DNA of 64,000 nucleotides from Streptobacillus moniliformis DSM 12112 (GCF_000024565.1 NC_013515.1:850497-914496), one strand, 5' to 3'; positions 1 to 10,812 are shown, counted from the stretch's first letter. Notes: generated by a model from the sequence alone, not told the origin. Numbers and translations: made by a program.

Positions 1-17
1 ATTTTTAATTTGATATT

Positions 18-46
18 ATTATAACCATATTGTTTTTTTATGTCAA
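18..46 (-). promoter_or_regulatory. Sigma-70-type promoter reading out of the left edge
   Basis: On the minus strand a perfect -35 TTGACA (41-46) is followed by a 17-bp spacer and a perfect -10 TATAAT (18-23). It lies just after the murJ stop, so it should drive a gene beyond the left edge of the window. No terminator hairpin is visible between murJ and this promoter. Confidence 0.75.
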
Positions 47-62
47 TATTTATGATAATAAT

Positions 63-1550
63 TTATCTATCTAATATTTCTTTTTTATCTTTTATATACT
101 TTAAAGATAAAATAGCAAAATATAATATTATGAACATAAATAATTTTATAATTATTTCTAAATTTTTATTTGATATATTTATAATTTTCTCAATTACAAA
201 TATACAAATTATTGAATTTAGTAAAGAAATAATAATAAATTTAAAATATTTAAGTAAACTTACATTTGAATATCTAGCCTTTAATGAAATTAATAAAATT
301 AGATAATTTACTAATGCTGAAAATGTAGTTGCAAATGTAAGTCCTCTATGAGTAAATTTTTTGTATAATAAAAAGTCTAAAAATATATTTATAGTAATTG
401 CAATTAAAGATGAAATTACAGGTAATTTTCTATCTTTATTAGCATAATGAGCTCTAGTTAATAAATGTATGGTTGAAAAAAATATTAATCCTATAGCATA
501 TATTTCTAATATTTCAGAAGTTAATTCAACACTTTCTAAAGTAAATTTACCTCTATTAAAAAGCAAAGTAATAATTTCCCTAGAATAATATATTAAACCT
601 AAACTAGAAGGTATAATTAAAATTGCTAGTAAATTCATTCCTCTTTCTATAGTAGTTTTAAATAGTTCATTATTCTTTTTTAAAACAGATTTTGATAAAT
701 CAGGAAAAATAACTACTGATAGAGATATAGCAAAAACACCTATAGGTAATAAATAAAGTCTTGAAGCATAATTTATAGCACTTATTGTACCAAGTTTTAA
801 ACTTCCAGCAAATGCAGTATCTACTAATTCATTTATTTGATATCCAAATATTCCTACTAATGTTGGAATCATTAATAAAAAGAACTTTTTAACATACTTA
901 TCTTTATAATCAAATGTAAATTTATATGTTTTTAATATTTTTAAAAATGATGGTAACTGTATTAAAACTTGAAATAGTCCCGATAATAAAAATGAAATAC
1001 CTAATCCATATATTCCTAAACTATTTTTAGTTAATAATGCACCTATTATTATTGTCAAATTAAATACTACTCCAACTAAAGTTGAAATATAGAATTTTCC
1101 ATAATTATTAAGTAATGATGAAATTAAACCTGAAACAGAAATAAATACTAAATAAAATGACATTATCTTAAGTAAAATTGATGCTGTTGCAATCATTTCT
1201 GCATCTTTAAATTTAAGTATATATTTTAATGTAAAATCTGAAAATAAAGCTGTAAATAATGAAATAGTAAAAGAAAATGAAACTATTAAATTAGTTAGAT
1301 TAAATACAAAGCTATTAGCTCTTTCTAAATTATTTTCCTCTTTAATTTCGTTATAAATAGGTATAAAAGCTGTTCCAAGAGAACCTTCGCCTAATAATGT
1401 AGTAAAGAAATTTGCAATTCTTGATGAAGCAAAATATGCATCCGTATGACCAGTTGCCCCAAAAAAGGCAGCAATAACTATTTCTCTTATTAATCCTAAG
1501 ATTCTACTTAACATATTAATTAACATTACTATTAAACTTGATTTAAACAT
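63..1550 (-). CDS. murJ: Lipid II flippase MurJ (MviN family)
   Basis: Integral membrane protein of 495 residues, the usual length for MurJ, which flips lipid II across the inner membrane for peptidoglycan synthesis. Hydrophobic segments run through the whole protein, as expected for about 14 membrane helices. The N-terminal stretch SRILGLIREIVIAAFFG and the following ATGHTDAYFAS are typical of MviN. I place the start at the ATG at 1548-1550, 8 nt after an AGAAAGGA ribosome site, rather than at the in-frame codon nine residues upstream. The gene overlaps the end of scpA by 8 nt and is the last gene of the clpP-clpX-lon-ribF-scpA-murJ run. Identification by family resemblance is firm. Confidence 0.93.
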   Translation of the reverse strand: MFKSSLIVMLINMLSRILGLIREIVIAAFFGATGHTDAYFASSRIANFFTTLLGEGSLGTAFIPIYNEIKEENNLERANSFVFNLTNLIVSFSFTISLFTALFSDFTLKYILKFKDAEMIATASILLKIMSFYLVFISVSGLISSLLNNYGKFYISTLVGVVFNLTIIIGALLTKNSLGIYGLGISFLLSGLFQVLIQLPSFLKILKTYKFTFDYKDKYVKKFFLLMIPTLVGIFGYQINELVDTAFAGSLKLGTISAINYASRLYLLPIGVFAISLSVVIFPDLSKSVLKKNNELFKTTIERGMNLLAILIIPSSLGLIYYSREIITLLFNRGKFTLESVELTSEILEIYAIGLIFFSTIHLLTRAHYANKDRKLPVISSLIAITINIFLDFLLYKKFTHRGLTFATTFSALVNYLILLISLKARYSNVSLLKYFKFIIISLLNSIICIFVIEKIINISNKNLEIIIKLFMFIILYFAILSLKYIKDKKEILDR

Positions 1551-2247
1551 ATGCTTCCTTTCTAATAATAAAGTCATTATCAGATAAAGTTATATCTATA
1601 CTACCTTCTTTAAATAAATCTAATATTGCTAAGAAAAAGCAAACAATTCTTCCTTTTGAAAAATTTCCTTTCATTAATGAAGAAAATGTTAACTCATTAT
1701 TTTTAACAAATTCTTTTTCAATTTCAAATAATGCATCTGTTGTAGTAAATGTATCTACAACATTTATTTTCATATTTTCTTTAATTTCTACTTTATTAAT
1801 CAAAGTATTAAATATTTCAAATATATTATTTAGTGTTAAGTCTTCTAAAGAATAATATATATTATCTTGTTCTTTAGTTTTATTTCCTTTTACTATATAA
1901 GGTATATTATATTCAATTTCTCTTTTAGAAAATTCCTCTGCAATTTCCTTAATAACCTTATATTCAAGTATTCTTTTTTCTAAATCCTGTTCTTTTTCTA
2001 TTTTTTTATCTTCATTTAATATTGAATAAGCTTTAATTTCTAGTAGTTCTGTTGCCATAGCTAAAAATTCTATCTTAATTTTTAAATTTTGTTCTGTTTC
2101 TTTAGTTATAATACTAAGATATTCATCAATAATTTCTGATATATATATTTTTGAAATATCAATTTTTTTATTGTCAATTAAATGTAAAAATAAATCTAAA
2201 GGACCTTCAAAATCTTCAGTTTTAACTAATAAATCAATATTTATCAT
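1543..2247 (-). CDS. scpA: Segregation and condensation protein A
   Basis: ScpA is the kleisin subunit that links SMC heads and helps organise and segregate the chromosome. The 234-residue length is normal. The N-terminal SMC-binding part carries the family signature FEGPLDLFLHLID near residues 14-26. The C-terminal winged-helix region contains RIVCFFLAILDLFKEGSI. Its start overlaps the end of ribF by 14 nt and its end overlaps murJ, so it is translationally coupled on both sides. The usual partner gene scpB is not next to it, unlike in many Firmicutes, so ScpB must be encoded elsewhere if present. Confidence 0.92.
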   Translation of the reverse strand: MINIDLLVKTEDFEGPLDLFLHLIDNKKIDISKIYISEIIDEYLSIITKETEQNLKIKIEFLAMATELLEIKAYSILNEDKKIEKEQDLEKRILEYKVIKEIAEEFSKREIEYNIPYIVKGNKTKEQDNIYYSLEDLTLNNIFEIFNTLINKVEIKENMKINVVDTFTTTDALFEIEKEFVKNNELTFSSLMKGNFSKGRIVCFFLAILDLFKEGSIDITLSDNDFIIRKEAYV

Positions 2248-3253
2248 ATATTTTCTCTTTCCATATTTTCTTGTCCATTAAAATTTGTTTTTTCAACTCT
2301 TCTAATGAACACATTTTTCTCTCTAATCTAATATTTTCAAGTAAATCTACAACTATTACTTTATCATAAATATCTTCATCAAAATCAAAAATATGCGTTT
2401 CTATATGTAATCCTTCATTATCTATTGTAGGATTTTTGCCTATATTCATAATGCCATAATACGCCCTATCATAGCCTTCTATATGTGTCCTAACTCCATA
2501 AACCGCAAACAAAGGATAAATCTTATTTCTTGACAAAAGATTAGCTGTTGGAAACCCTAAAGTCCTAGCAAGTTTTTTGCCATGAACTACTTTCCCCATA
2601 ATAATATATTCATGACCTAATAATTTTTTCACATATGACATTTTACCATTTTCAATTAATGTTTTAATAAATGTACTTGAAATTAAACAATAATCTTTAT
2701 CTAAATAATCTTTTAATTCTTTTATATCTACTATTTTTAATTCATCAGTTTTCAAATTAAATAAAACAGGATTGATAACATTAACTTTAATTTTACCTTT
2801 TAATAATTCATTTAATTTAATAACATCACCTTTTTTTCTATTTCCAAAACTATAATTAAATCCACAAAAAATTTCTGAGGCATTTAATTTATCAATTAAT
2901 ATATTATTTACAAAATCTTCTGGTGATAATTCATTAACATCAAAAAATTCTTCTAAATATATATAATCTAAATTCATTTTTTCAAAAATATATAATTTCT
3001 CAGATAATGTCGTAATTAAAGTATCCTTTTTTTTAGGATATTCTCTAAAAGTATATATCAATACTTTTTGATTTAATTTTTTCCCTAATTCTAGTGCTTC
3101 ATTGATAATTTTATGGTGTCCTAAATGGACACCATCAAAATTACCTAAAACTACTATATTTTTTTCTTTAAAAACCATATCACTAAGAATCTTACTCTTA
3201 CTAAATTTTGCAAATTCATCTGCATAATTTATATTTTTTAAGATTACTTCCAT
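2234..3253 (-). CDS. ribF: Bifunctional riboflavin kinase / FAD synthetase
   Basis: Converts riboflavin to FMN and then FAD in the cytoplasm. The N-terminal nucleotidyltransferase domain shows GNFDGVHLGHH at residues 37-47, with the HxGH nucleotide-binding motif. The C-terminal flavokinase domain begins near residue 215 with GKVVHGKKLARTLGFPTANL and continues with GIMNIGKNPT and ETHIFDF. The length, 339 residues, is slightly above the usual 310-320. The gene sits 14 nt after the lon stop. No FMN riboswitch is seen, since the gene lies inside the clpP operon. Confidence 0.93.
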   Translation of the reverse strand: MEVILKNINYADEFAKFSKSKILSDMVFKEKNIVVLGNFDGVHLGHHKIINEALELGKKLNQKVLIYTFREYPKKKDTLITTLSEKLYIFEKMNLDYIYLEEFFDVNELSPEDFVNNILIDKLNASEIFCGFNYSFGNRKKGDVIKLNELLKGKIKVNVINPVLFNLKTDELKIVDIKELKDYLDKDYCLISSTFIKTLIENGKMSYVKKLLGHEYIIMGKVVHGKKLARTLGFPTANLLSRNKIYPLFAVYGVRTHIEGYDRAYYGIMNIGKNPTIDNEGLHIETHIFDFDEDIYDKVIVVDLLENIRLERKMCSLEELKKQILMDKKIWKEKIYDKY

Positions 3254-3267
3254 TTTATACCTTTCGA

Positions 3268-5592
3268 CTATTCAGAAAATACTATTTTTTCTACTTCTGA
3301 ATATTTTTTTACATAATGTATTTTAATTTGAGATAATATTTCTTCTGGTAGTTCTACTGTATCACTTTTATTTTCGAAAGGAAGTATTACTTCCCTAATC
3401 CCAATTCTATGTGCTCCTAATACCTTTTCTTTTATACCTCCAACTGGAAGTACTTCACCAGTAATAGTAATTTCTCCTGTCATTGCAATATTTTGCCTTA
3501 CTTTTCTTTCAGATAAAATTGAAACTATAGCTGTTGTAATTGTAATACCTGCTGATGGACCATCTTTAGGAGTTGCTCCTTCTGGAAAATGTAAATGTAT
3601 ATCATATTCTTCATAAAATTTAGGATTAATAACTGATAGATTTTTGTAATTTGCTCTAGCATAAGTATAAGCAACACTTGCAGATTCTTTCATTATTAAA
3701 CCTAATTTACCTGTAAATTGTATTTTACCTTTACCATCCATTTTAACTGCCTCTACATCTAAAGTTGTTCCTCCAACTGAAGTCCATGCAAGTCCTTTAA
3801 CTACTCCTAATTTAGCATTTTTTTCTGCCATTTTATCTTTTTTATATTTTTCTGGTCCTAAATAATCTGATAGATTCTTTAAGTTAATACTGTATTTTTT
3901 AGATGAATCCTCTAATTTTAATTTAGCAATTTTTCTAAGTATTTTTACTATTTCTCTCTTTAAATTACGAACTCCAGCTTCCATAGTATATTTATTAATA
4001 ATTTCAAGCAAAACACTATCTGAAAATTTAATATCTTTTATACTAGTTTCATTTTTTGCTTGTTTAACTAGATAATTTCTTGCAATAACTAATTTTTCTT
4101 GTATAGTATATGAATCTACATTTATTACTTCCATTCTATCAAGTAATGGTCTAGGTATACCAGAATAATCATTAGCTGTACAAATAAAGAAAGCATCTGA
4201 TAAATCATATTCAAAATCAACATAATTATCTTTAAATGTCTTATTTTGTGCAGGATCTAATACTTCTAATAACGCTGAAGCTGGATCTCCTTTAAAATTA
4301 GAATCTAATTTATCTATTTCATCTAATAATATTACAGGATTATTAACCTTTGCTCTTTTTAAGGCTTCTATAATTCTTCCAGGCATTGCACCTATATATG
4401 TTCTTCTATGCCCCCTTATTTCAGATTCATCATGAACACCACCTAATGAAATTCTTTCAAATTTTCTATTCATGGCATGAGCTATAGATTCACCTAATGA
4501 AGTTTTACCAACTCCTGGTGGTCCAATAAGACAAAGTATAGTTCCCATTTTTTTATTATTCTCTTTATTTAGTTGATTAACAGCAAGATATTCTAAAACT
4601 GTATCTTTAACTAATTTTAATCCAAAATGTTCTTTATCTAATATCTCTTCTGCTATTTTTATATCAATATCTTCTGTTTTACTCTTTTCCCAAGGTATTT
4701 CAAGCATTGTATCTATATATGTTCTAATAACCCCAGCTTCAGCAGAAAAATTATTCATCTTTTTATATCTATTTACTTCTTTAATTAATTTATCTGCTAA
4801 TTCATAAGGTAATTCCCTAGATTCTATATTAAAAAGTAATTCATTTATTTCATCTTCACTATCTTCTTCATCTAATTCAGAATAAAGACCTTTAATTTTC
4901 TCTCTAATATAGTATTGTCTTTGATTATCTTCTATATTTTTCTTAACTTTATTTTCTACATTTCTATCTATTTCTTCTAATTCTATTCTAATTTTTAATG
5001 CTTTAGTTAAGTTTTCAAAAATTTCATCTATATTATTAGACTTTAAAATTTCTACTCTATTTTCTTCACTTAAATCTAAAGTTGATGCTAAAGTATACAT
5101 TAAAGTTTCAAAAGATTTAATTTCAAAAATACTCTTTATTAAATCTTCAGGAATTAATTTATTATTTATAATATTTAGATCTTGAATTAAAGTTTGTAAA
5201 TACATTCTGTATTTATCATCATTAGTTTTATTAGTTTTTTCTATAGGATAATTTTCATACTTTGCTTTAAACATCCCATTTTCATTAATAACCTCTGTTA
5301 CCTTTATTCTTTCTTCCCCTTCAATTATTAGCCTTAAATTACCATCTGATGTTTTCATTATTTGAATAATTTTACCAATCACACCTACAGTTTCAACATC
5401 TTCAATTCCATCTATATTTTCACTTAATGAATCCTTTTGAATTGCTAAAACTAATCTACCCTCTGTATGTTCTACAGAATAATCTATGGCTTTTTTACTA
5501 AAATCTCTTCCTACTATTATAGGTATAACAGCTTGTGGAAAAAATACTATCTCTCTAATAGGAATAAAAGGTAATATTTCCAATTTATTCAT
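3268..5592 (-). CDS. lon: ATP-dependent protease Lon (LonA type)
   Basis: Soluble AAA+ serine protease that degrades misfolded and regulatory proteins. At 774 residues it has all LonA parts: an N-terminal substrate domain (LPFIPIREIVFFPQAVIPIIVGR), Walker A GPPGVGKTS near residue 357, Walker B VILLDEIDKL, and a C-terminal protease domain with the catalytic dyad Ser680 (in DGPSAG) and Lys721 (in GGIKEK). I choose the ATG at 5590-5592, which shares its first base with the clpX TGA; a TTG one codon upstream is less likely. The ribosome site is GAGAAAGGA inside the end of clpX. Confidence 0.96.
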   Translation of the reverse strand: MNKLEILPFIPIREIVFFPQAVIPIIVGRDFSKKAIDYSVEHTEGRLVLAIQKDSLSENIDGIEDVETVGVIGKIIQIMKTSDGNLRLIIEGEERIKVTEVINENGMFKAKYENYPIEKTNKTNDDKYRMYLQTLIQDLNIINNKLIPEDLIKSIFEIKSFETLMYTLASTLDLSEENRVEILKSNNIDEIFENLTKALKIRIELEEIDRNVENKVKKNIEDNQRQYYIREKIKGLYSELDEEDSEDEINELLFNIESRELPYELADKLIKEVNRYKKMNNFSAEAGVIRTYIDTMLEIPWEKSKTEDIDIKIAEEILDKEHFGLKLVKDTVLEYLAVNQLNKENNKKMGTILCLIGPPGVGKTSLGESIAHAMNRKFERISLGGVHDESEIRGHRRTYIGAMPGRIIEALKRAKVNNPVILLDEIDKLDSNFKGDPASALLEVLDPAQNKTFKDNYVDFEYDLSDAFFICTANDYSGIPRPLLDRMEVINVDSYTIQEKLVIARNYLVKQAKNETSIKDIKFSDSVLLEIINKYTMEAGVRNLKREIVKILRKIAKLKLEDSSKKYSINLKNLSDYLGPEKYKKDKMAEKNAKLGVVKGLAWTSVGGTTLDVEAVKMDGKGKIQFTGKLGLIMKESASVAYTYARANYKNLSVINPKFYEEYDIHLHFPEGATPKDGPSAGITITTAIVSILSERKVRQNIAMTGEITITGEVLPVGGIKEKVLGAHRIGIREVILPFENKSDTVELPEEILSQIKIHYVKKYSEVEKIVFSE

Positions 5593-6824
5593 CAATTCTT
5601 TCCTTTCTCACTTTTTATAAATAATTCATTTTTTTCAATTATCATATCTTTAGTAATAACTACTTTTTTAATATCTTCTTTTGAAGGTATTTCATACATT
5701 AAATCAAGCATAGTATTTTCAATAATACTTCTTAGACCTCTTGCACCTATTTTTCTTTTTAATGCAAGTTCTGCAATTTCTTCTACAGCATCTTCTTCAA
5801 AAATTAATTCTACTCCTTCAATTTCAAAATATTTTTTGTATTGCTTAATAATTGCATTTTTGGGTTTTGTTAAAATAGAAACTAAGGCTTCTTTATTTAA
5901 TTCTGATAAAGCCGTTATTACTGGTAATCTTCCAATAAGTTCTGGAATTATCCCAAATTTTCTAATATCTTCTGGTAAAACATGTTCAAAAATAGTCATG
6001 TCATCTAAATCTTCATTTTTATCTAAATTTAAACCAAAACCAATTTGTTTTTTATTTAATCTTCTCTTTATTTTTGATTCAAGTCCCTCAAAAGCCCCAC
6101 CAACTATAAATAAGATATTGGTTGTGTCAATTTCTATCATTTCCTGATTAGGATGTTTTCTTCCACCTTGAGGTGGTACAGAAGATATTGTTCCTTCAAC
6201 AATTTTTAATAATGCTTGTTGAACTCCTTCTCCAGATACATCACGAGTTATAGAAGTATTTTCAGACTTTCTAGCTATTTTATCAATTTCATCAATATAT
6301 ATAATTCCTCTTTGAGCTAACTGTATATCATAGTCTGCTGCTTTTATTAATTTTAATAATACATTCTCAACATCATCACCAACATAACCTGCTTCAGTAA
6401 TAGTAGTTGCATCTGCTATTGCCAAAGGAACATCAAGTATTTTAGCAAGTGTTTGAGCAAGTAAAGTTTTTCCTGAACCAGTCGGTCCAATTAATAAGAT
6501 GTTAGACTTTTGCATCTCTATATCATTATCTACCTTATCAAGTATTGAAAGTCTTTTAAAATGATTATATACTGCAACAGATAATACTTTTTTAGCTTGT
6601 TCTTGACCAATAATATATTCATCAAGTTTTTCTTTTATTTGTTTAGGTTTCAATAAATTAAAATCATCAAAATTAGATGTAGTTTCATATCCTAATTCAA
6701 TATCTCTATCCTCAATACATTCATTACAGATAAATGCAGTAGAATCTTCATTTGAAAATAATGTATTTACTTCATTTTCGCTTCTATCACAAAACGAACA
6801 AAAATATTCTTTTTTATTTTTCAT
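5592..6824 (-). CDS. clpX: ATP-dependent unfoldase ClpX
   Basis: AAA+ ring that recognises, unfolds and feeds substrates to ClpP. The 410 residues start with a C4 zinc-binding domain (CSFCDRSE and CNECIE), followed by Walker A GPTGSGKT, the GYVGDDVE pore region, Walker [12 protein letters not shown] and the C-terminal sensor-2 motif [12 protein letters not shown]. The gene begins two bases after clpP and its stop overlaps the start of lon, so three proteolysis genes form one unit. Confidence 0.97.
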   Translation of the reverse strand: MKNKKEYFCSFCDRSENEVNTLFSNEDSTAFICNECIEDRDIELGYETTSNFDDFNLLKPKQIKEKLDEYIIGQEQAKKVLSVAVYNHFKRLSILDKVDNDIEMQKSNILLIGPTGSGKTLLAQTLAKILDVPLAIADATTITEAGYVGDDVENVLLKLIKAADYDIQLAQRGIIYIDEIDKIARKSENTSITRDVSGEGVQQALLKIVEGTISSVPPQGGRKHPNQEMIEIDTTNILFIVGGAFEGLESKIKRRLNKKQIGFGLNLDKNEDLDDMTIFEHVLPEDIRKFGIIPELIGRLPVITALSELNKEALVSILTKPKNAIIKQYKKYFEIEGVELIFEEDAVEEIAELALKRKIGARGLRSIIENTMLDLMYEIPSKEDIKKVVITKDMIIEKNELFIKSEKGKN

Positions 6825-6826
6825 TT

Positions 6827-7405
6827 TTATTTCTCCAATACTTTATCTACTAATCCATAAGCAACTGCTTCTTCTGCTGATAAATAATTATCTCTTTCAG
6901 TATCTGATATAATTTTTTCAAAACTTTGTCCAGTATTTTTTGAAAGTATTTCAGCTAACTTATGTTTTGTTTTTAATATATTTTCTGCAACTATTTGAAT
7001 ATCTGTTGCCTGTCCTCTTGCTCCACCTAAAGGTTGATGTATCATTACTTCTGAATTTGGTAATGCAAATCTTTTCCCTTTAGTTCCTGAAGATAAAAGA
7101 AATGCCCCCATACTTGCAGCCATACCTATACATACAGTTACTACATCACAAGATATATGATTCATAGTATCATAAATCCCAAATCCAGCAGTAACCATTC
7201 CTCCAGGTGAATTTATATACATAGTTATATCTTTTTCTTTATCTTGTGCATTTAAAAATAGTAACTGAGCTATTATTGCATTTGCCATTTCAGTATTAAT
7301 TTCACCACTTAGGAAAATTATTCTATCCTTTAATAATCTTGAATATATATCGTAAGTTCTTTCTCCACTACCCTCATTTTCAATTATATATGGCACTAAA
7401 CTCAT
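6827..7405 (-). CDS. clpP: ClpP protease, catalytic subunit
   Basis: Serine peptidase that forms the double heptamer used by ClpX. The 192-residue protein shows the active-site Ser98 in GMAASMGAF and His123 in MIHQPLGG, and the conserved YINSPGG loop. The start has a good AGAAAGGGG ribosome site. The gene lies downstream of tig, separated by 57 bases with a short hairpin, giving the well-known order tig-clpP-clpX-lon. Confidence 0.97.
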   Translation of the reverse strand: MSLVPYIIENEGSGERTYDIYSRLLKDRIIFLSGEINTEMANAIIAQLLFLNAQDKEKDITMYINSPGGMVTAGFGIYDTMNHISCDVVTVCIGMAASMGAFLLSSGTKGKRFALPNSEVMIHQPLGGARGQATDIQIVAENILKTKHKLAEILSKNTGQSFEKIISDTERDNYLSAEEAVAYGLVDKVLEK

Positions 7406-7427
7406 TTTTCTCCCCTTTCTATATATT

Positions 7428-7453
7428 GGAAAACTAGACCTAAGCCTAGTTCC
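7428..7453 (-). terminator. Weak hairpin between tig and clpP
   Basis: AACTAG (7432-7437) and CTAGTT (7446-7451) pair around an 8-base loop; on the minus strand the hairpin is followed by only a short T run before the clpP ribosome site. It may be a leaky terminator or processing site that sets the ratio of trigger factor to ClpP. No separate clpP promoter is obvious. Confidence 0.4.
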
Positions 7454-7462
7454 CTCAAATTA

Positions 7463-8737
7463 TTAGTTATTTGTTAATAAATAATCATTTACTTTTGCAA
7501 AGAATAATTGTGAATTAATTTGTCCAAAGAATCTATTAACTCCATCTGTTTTTTCTAATTCAGCAGTTAATTGATCTACTGTCATTCCATACATACTTGC
7601 AATTTTTTGTAATTCTGCATCAAATTCAGCTTCTTTAACCTCTATTCCTTCTACTTCAGCTATTTTTGATAAAATGAAGCTTGATTTAACACCTTTTTCA
7701 GCACTAACTCTTAAATCTTCTCTCATTTTTTCAACTGTTTGACCTGTCATTTGTAAGTATGTTTCTAAATTCATACCTTGCATTTGTAATGTTTGTGCAA
7801 ATCTATCAATTTGAGCATTGATTTCTTGTTCTACAGTTATTGTTGGAACTTCCATTGTTGTTGCATCTGATATATTTTCAACAATTGTTTTTAATCTCTT
7901 ATTTTTTGCTTGTTCTTCTTTATTTGATAATATATTTCCTTTAATTGCATTTTTTAAATCTTCAACAGAATCTGAACCAGATGCTTTTGCAAATTCATCA
8001 TTTAATTCAGGAATTATTGCTTCTTCTAAACTATTTAATTTAACTTTAAATATAGCTTCTTTACCTTTTAAATTTTCAGCATGATATTCTTCTGGGAATT
8101 TAACATTTACATCAAATTCTTCTCCAAGTTTTTTACCAACTATTTGTTCTTCAAAAGTATCTATAAATGTTTTAGAACCTAATTCTAATCTATGATCTTC
8201 AGCCTTACCTCCATCAAAAGCTACACCATCTACAAATCCTTCAAAGTTAATAACAGCTATATCTCCTAATTTAGCTTCTTCTCTTTCTGTTTTTTCAAAT
8301 TTTTTAGCTCTTTGTATCATTCTATTTATTTCATTTTCTACTTCTTCATCAGTAACTGATACTTCTTCTGCTTTTATATCTAATCCTTTATATTGAGGTA
8401 ATTCAAATTCAGGGAATACTGCAACTTTTAAATTCATTTTTAATTTGTTTTCATCATATTCTAATGAAACTATTTGTAAATCTGCTACAGGTCTTAATTT
8501 TTCTTCTCTAATTAAAGTAGTATACTCTGTTTTTAATATTTCATTTATTAATTCATCTCTTATTTCACTTTTAAATGTTTTTTCAATAACATCTGCTGGT
8601 ACATGACCTTTTCTAAATCCATCAACTTTAACATTTTTAAATTTTGCTAAAATAGATTCTCTTAATGTCTTATATTCTTGTCCTTCTTTTAATATTTCAA
8701 AAGCTACCTCTGAACCTGCTAATTTTTCTAATTTCAT
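7463..8737 (-). CDS. tig: Trigger factor chaperone / prolyl isomerase
   Basis: Ribosome-bound chaperone that meets nascent chains at the exit tunnel. The 424-residue length is typical. The N-terminal ribosome-binding domain contains FRKGHVPADVIE (the family signature is GFRxGxxP). The FKBP-like domain follows at about 150-240 (LGDIAVINFEGFVDG). The C-terminal arms are rich in charged helices. It starts 12 nt after recJ and is the last gene of the rimP-nusA-infB operon. Confidence 0.96.
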   Translation of the reverse strand: MKLEKLAGSEVAFEILKEGQEYKTLRESILAKFKNVKVDGFRKGHVPADVIEKTFKSEIRDELINEILKTEYTTLIREEKLRPVADLQIVSLEYDENKLKMNLKVAVFPEFELPQYKGLDIKAEEVSVTDEEVENEINRMIQRAKKFEKTEREEAKLGDIAVINFEGFVDGVAFDGGKAEDHRLELGSKTFIDTFEEQIVGKKLGEEFDVNVKFPEEYHAENLKGKEAIFKVKLNSLEEAIIPELNDEFAKASGSDSVEDLKNAIKGNILSNKEEQAKNKRLKTIVENISDATTMEVPTITVEQEINAQIDRFAQTLQMQGMNLETYLQMTGQTVEKMREDLRVSAEKGVKSSFILSKIAEVEGIEVKEAEFDAELQKIASMYGMTVDQLTAELEKTDGVNRFFGQINSQLFFAKVNDYLLTNN

Positions 8738-8749
8738 TTTTCCTCCTAA

Positions 8750-10423
8750 TTATTCTATATCCTTTAATTTTAATCTAAATACTTTCTTTCCCATTAATTC
8801 AGGTGTATATATTATTTTATACAATTTATTTGAATTTTTCAAGTTTAATTTATGACTCAAATTATATCCTAATATTTGTATATCTTTTCCATTTCTGCGT
8901 ATATTGGCTTTGAAATGTTTATTATCAACACCAAATATTAAAATATTTCTAAATTTAATATTTTCATCATAAAAATTAGGCTCATCATTTGAAAGACCAA
9001 ATGGTCCTAAACTATTTATTTCTGTCATTTTTTTTGAAGATATCTGGCTAACTGGAAATTTAACATCAACAACTATACTATTTTTTGATTTTTCAGTAAG
9101 ATTTAAATTATACATTTTCTGCTTAATTTTATCTCTTATCAAAGTTAAATTATCTAGTGTAATTAAAAATCCAGCTGCAAGATTATGTCCACCAAAATTA
9201 ATAAAATAATCTGAAAATTCTGATATCAATTTATATATATTTTTATTATCTATGCTTCTACATGAGCCTTTACAATAGCCATCAACTTTAGAAACTATAA
9301 TTACTGGGACTTTAAATTCTAATGCTAGTTTTGATGTAATAGAACCTAAAATGCCTGAATTTATATCATTTATTTCATAATATATATAGTTTAATTTTTT
9401 AATTTCTTTATTTTCAAGAAATTTTACTATTTTGTTATATATCTTAATTTCATAATTTTTTCTTTCGTTATTATATTCATACATTTCATTTAATATCTGA
9501 ATATTAACTTTTTCAGAATCAGATGTTAAAAATTTTATAATTTTTAATGGAACATCTAACTTACCTATCGCATTAATTAATGGTGATATCCTATAGCTTA
9601 TATCATTAATTGTAATATATTCTGGATCAATTTTAAAATTTTCCATTATCATTTTAAATGCAAGTATATTAGTTTTAGAGAAATTTTTTAATCCTCTTTT
9701 TATTAAAAATCTATTTTCATCAACACATTCCATAACATCTGCAATAGTAGCAAGTGATATTAATTCACAGTATTCATATATGTCTGAAATTGATCTGTCA
9801 GGTAATTTTGAATAAATTGCTTGAACTAATTTAAATACTACTCCTGAACCTGATAATTCCTTAAATGGATAGTTTTCTGATTTTTTAGGGTTAATCTCTA
9901 ATATAGATTTCATATTCTTATTATTAAAATGATGATCTGTTATTATTAAATCAACACCCATAGATTTTAACATATCCATATGTAATATCTCGCCAAATGA
10001 ATTATCTACAGAAATTACAAGCTTAATATTCTTTTCTTCTATATTTCTGAAATATTCCTCATTTAGGCTATATTTAAACATTGTTCTTGTAGGAATATAT
10101 ATTTCATTTTTTATATTTAATTTGTCAAAAATTTTAGAAAGATATAGTGAACCTGATATTCCATCAATATCATAATCTCCAAAAATCAATATTTTCTTAT
10201 CTTTATCCATAAATTCTAAAATTTTATCCACAACTTCTTCCATATTATTTAATAAAAATGGGTCGTGTAATTGCTTATAACTTGGGTTCAAAAAAGAATT
10301 CATTTCTTCTTTAGAGTATATTTTTTTATTTAATAGTAAAGTTGTAATTAATTCATCTTTATTAAAAAGTTCCATTTTGTTTTTTAAATAATCACTATCA
10401 TAGGATGTCCATTTTAAATTCAT
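8750..10423 (-). CDS. recJ: Single-stranded-DNA exonuclease RecJ
   Basis: DHH-family 5'-3' exonuclease used in RecF-pathway recombination and mismatch repair. The 557 residues include the metal-binding motifs FGDYDIDGISG and ITDHHFNN (DHH), and a DHHA1-type region with FGGHNLAAGF. The length is near the lower end for RecJ. The gene starts three bases after rbfA and ends 12 nt before tig, so it is co-transcribed with translation genes. Confidence 0.93.
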   Translation of the reverse strand: MNLKWTSYDSDYLKNKMELFNKDELITTLLLNKKIYSKEEMNSFLNPSYKQLHDPFLLNNMEEVVDKILEFMDKDKKILIFGDYDIDGISGSLYLSKIFDKLNIKNEIYIPTRTMFKYSLNEEYFRNIEEKNIKLVISVDNSFGEILHMDMLKSMGVDLIITDHHFNNKNMKSILEINPKKSENYPFKELSGSGVVFKLVQAIYSKLPDRSISDIYEYCELISLATIADVMECVDENRFLIKRGLKNFSKTNILAFKMIMENFKIDPEYITINDISYRISPLINAIGKLDVPLKIIKFLTSDSEKVNIQILNEMYEYNNERKNYEIKIYNKIVKFLENKEIKKLNYIYYEINDINSGILGSITSKLALEFKVPVIIVSKVDGYCKGSCRSIDNKNIYKLISEFSDYFINFGGHNLAAGFLITLDNLTLIRDKIKQKMYNLNLTEKSKNSIVVDVKFPVSQISSKKMTEINSLGPFGLSNDEPNFYDENIKFRNILIFGVDNKHFKANIRRNGKDIQILGYNLSHKLNLKNSNKLYKIIYTPELMGKKVFRLKLKDIE

Positions 10424-10425
10424 GA

Positions 10426-10800
10426 TTATTCCTCGCTATCTATATTAACAGTAGCTATTGCTTCTTTTAATATTTTAGATATTTTCACACTATATTCTAC
10501 ACTATCATCTAAATGTATTCTAATTTCTGGAGTATATCTAATTTCTAAATTTTCACCAACTTTTTTTCTAAAAAATCCCTTTAACTTATTTAATTCTTCT
10601 AAAAGTTTTTCTTTATTTATATTTTGTTTATAATCTAAAATAGACATAATTACATCTGCATAACGAGCATCTGGCGATAAATTAACTGACTTAACTGTAA
10701 CCAAGTTTCTAATCTTTTCATTTTTTACTTCTAATAATATAGCTGTACCAATGATTCTTGAAATTTCTTTTTCTAAACCTCTTTTTCTTCTAATATTCAT
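10426..10800 (-). CDS. rbfA: Ribosome-binding factor A
   Basis: Small KH-like factor needed for maturation of the 16S rRNA 5' end in the 30S subunit. The 124-residue protein shows the typical start NIRRKRGLEKEISRII, the central SPDARYADVIMSI and the RYTPEIRIHLDDS motif (usual form: PELxFxxDxS). It follows infB by 12 nt, the standard order infB-rbfA. Confidence 0.94.
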   Translation of the reverse strand: MNIRRKRGLEKEISRIIGTAILLEVKNEKIRNLVTVKSVNLSPDARYADVIMSILDYKQNINKEKLLEELNKLKGFFRKKVGENLEIRYTPEIRIHLDDSVEYSVKISKILKEAIATVNIDSEE

Positions 10801-10812
10801 AAATACCCCTAT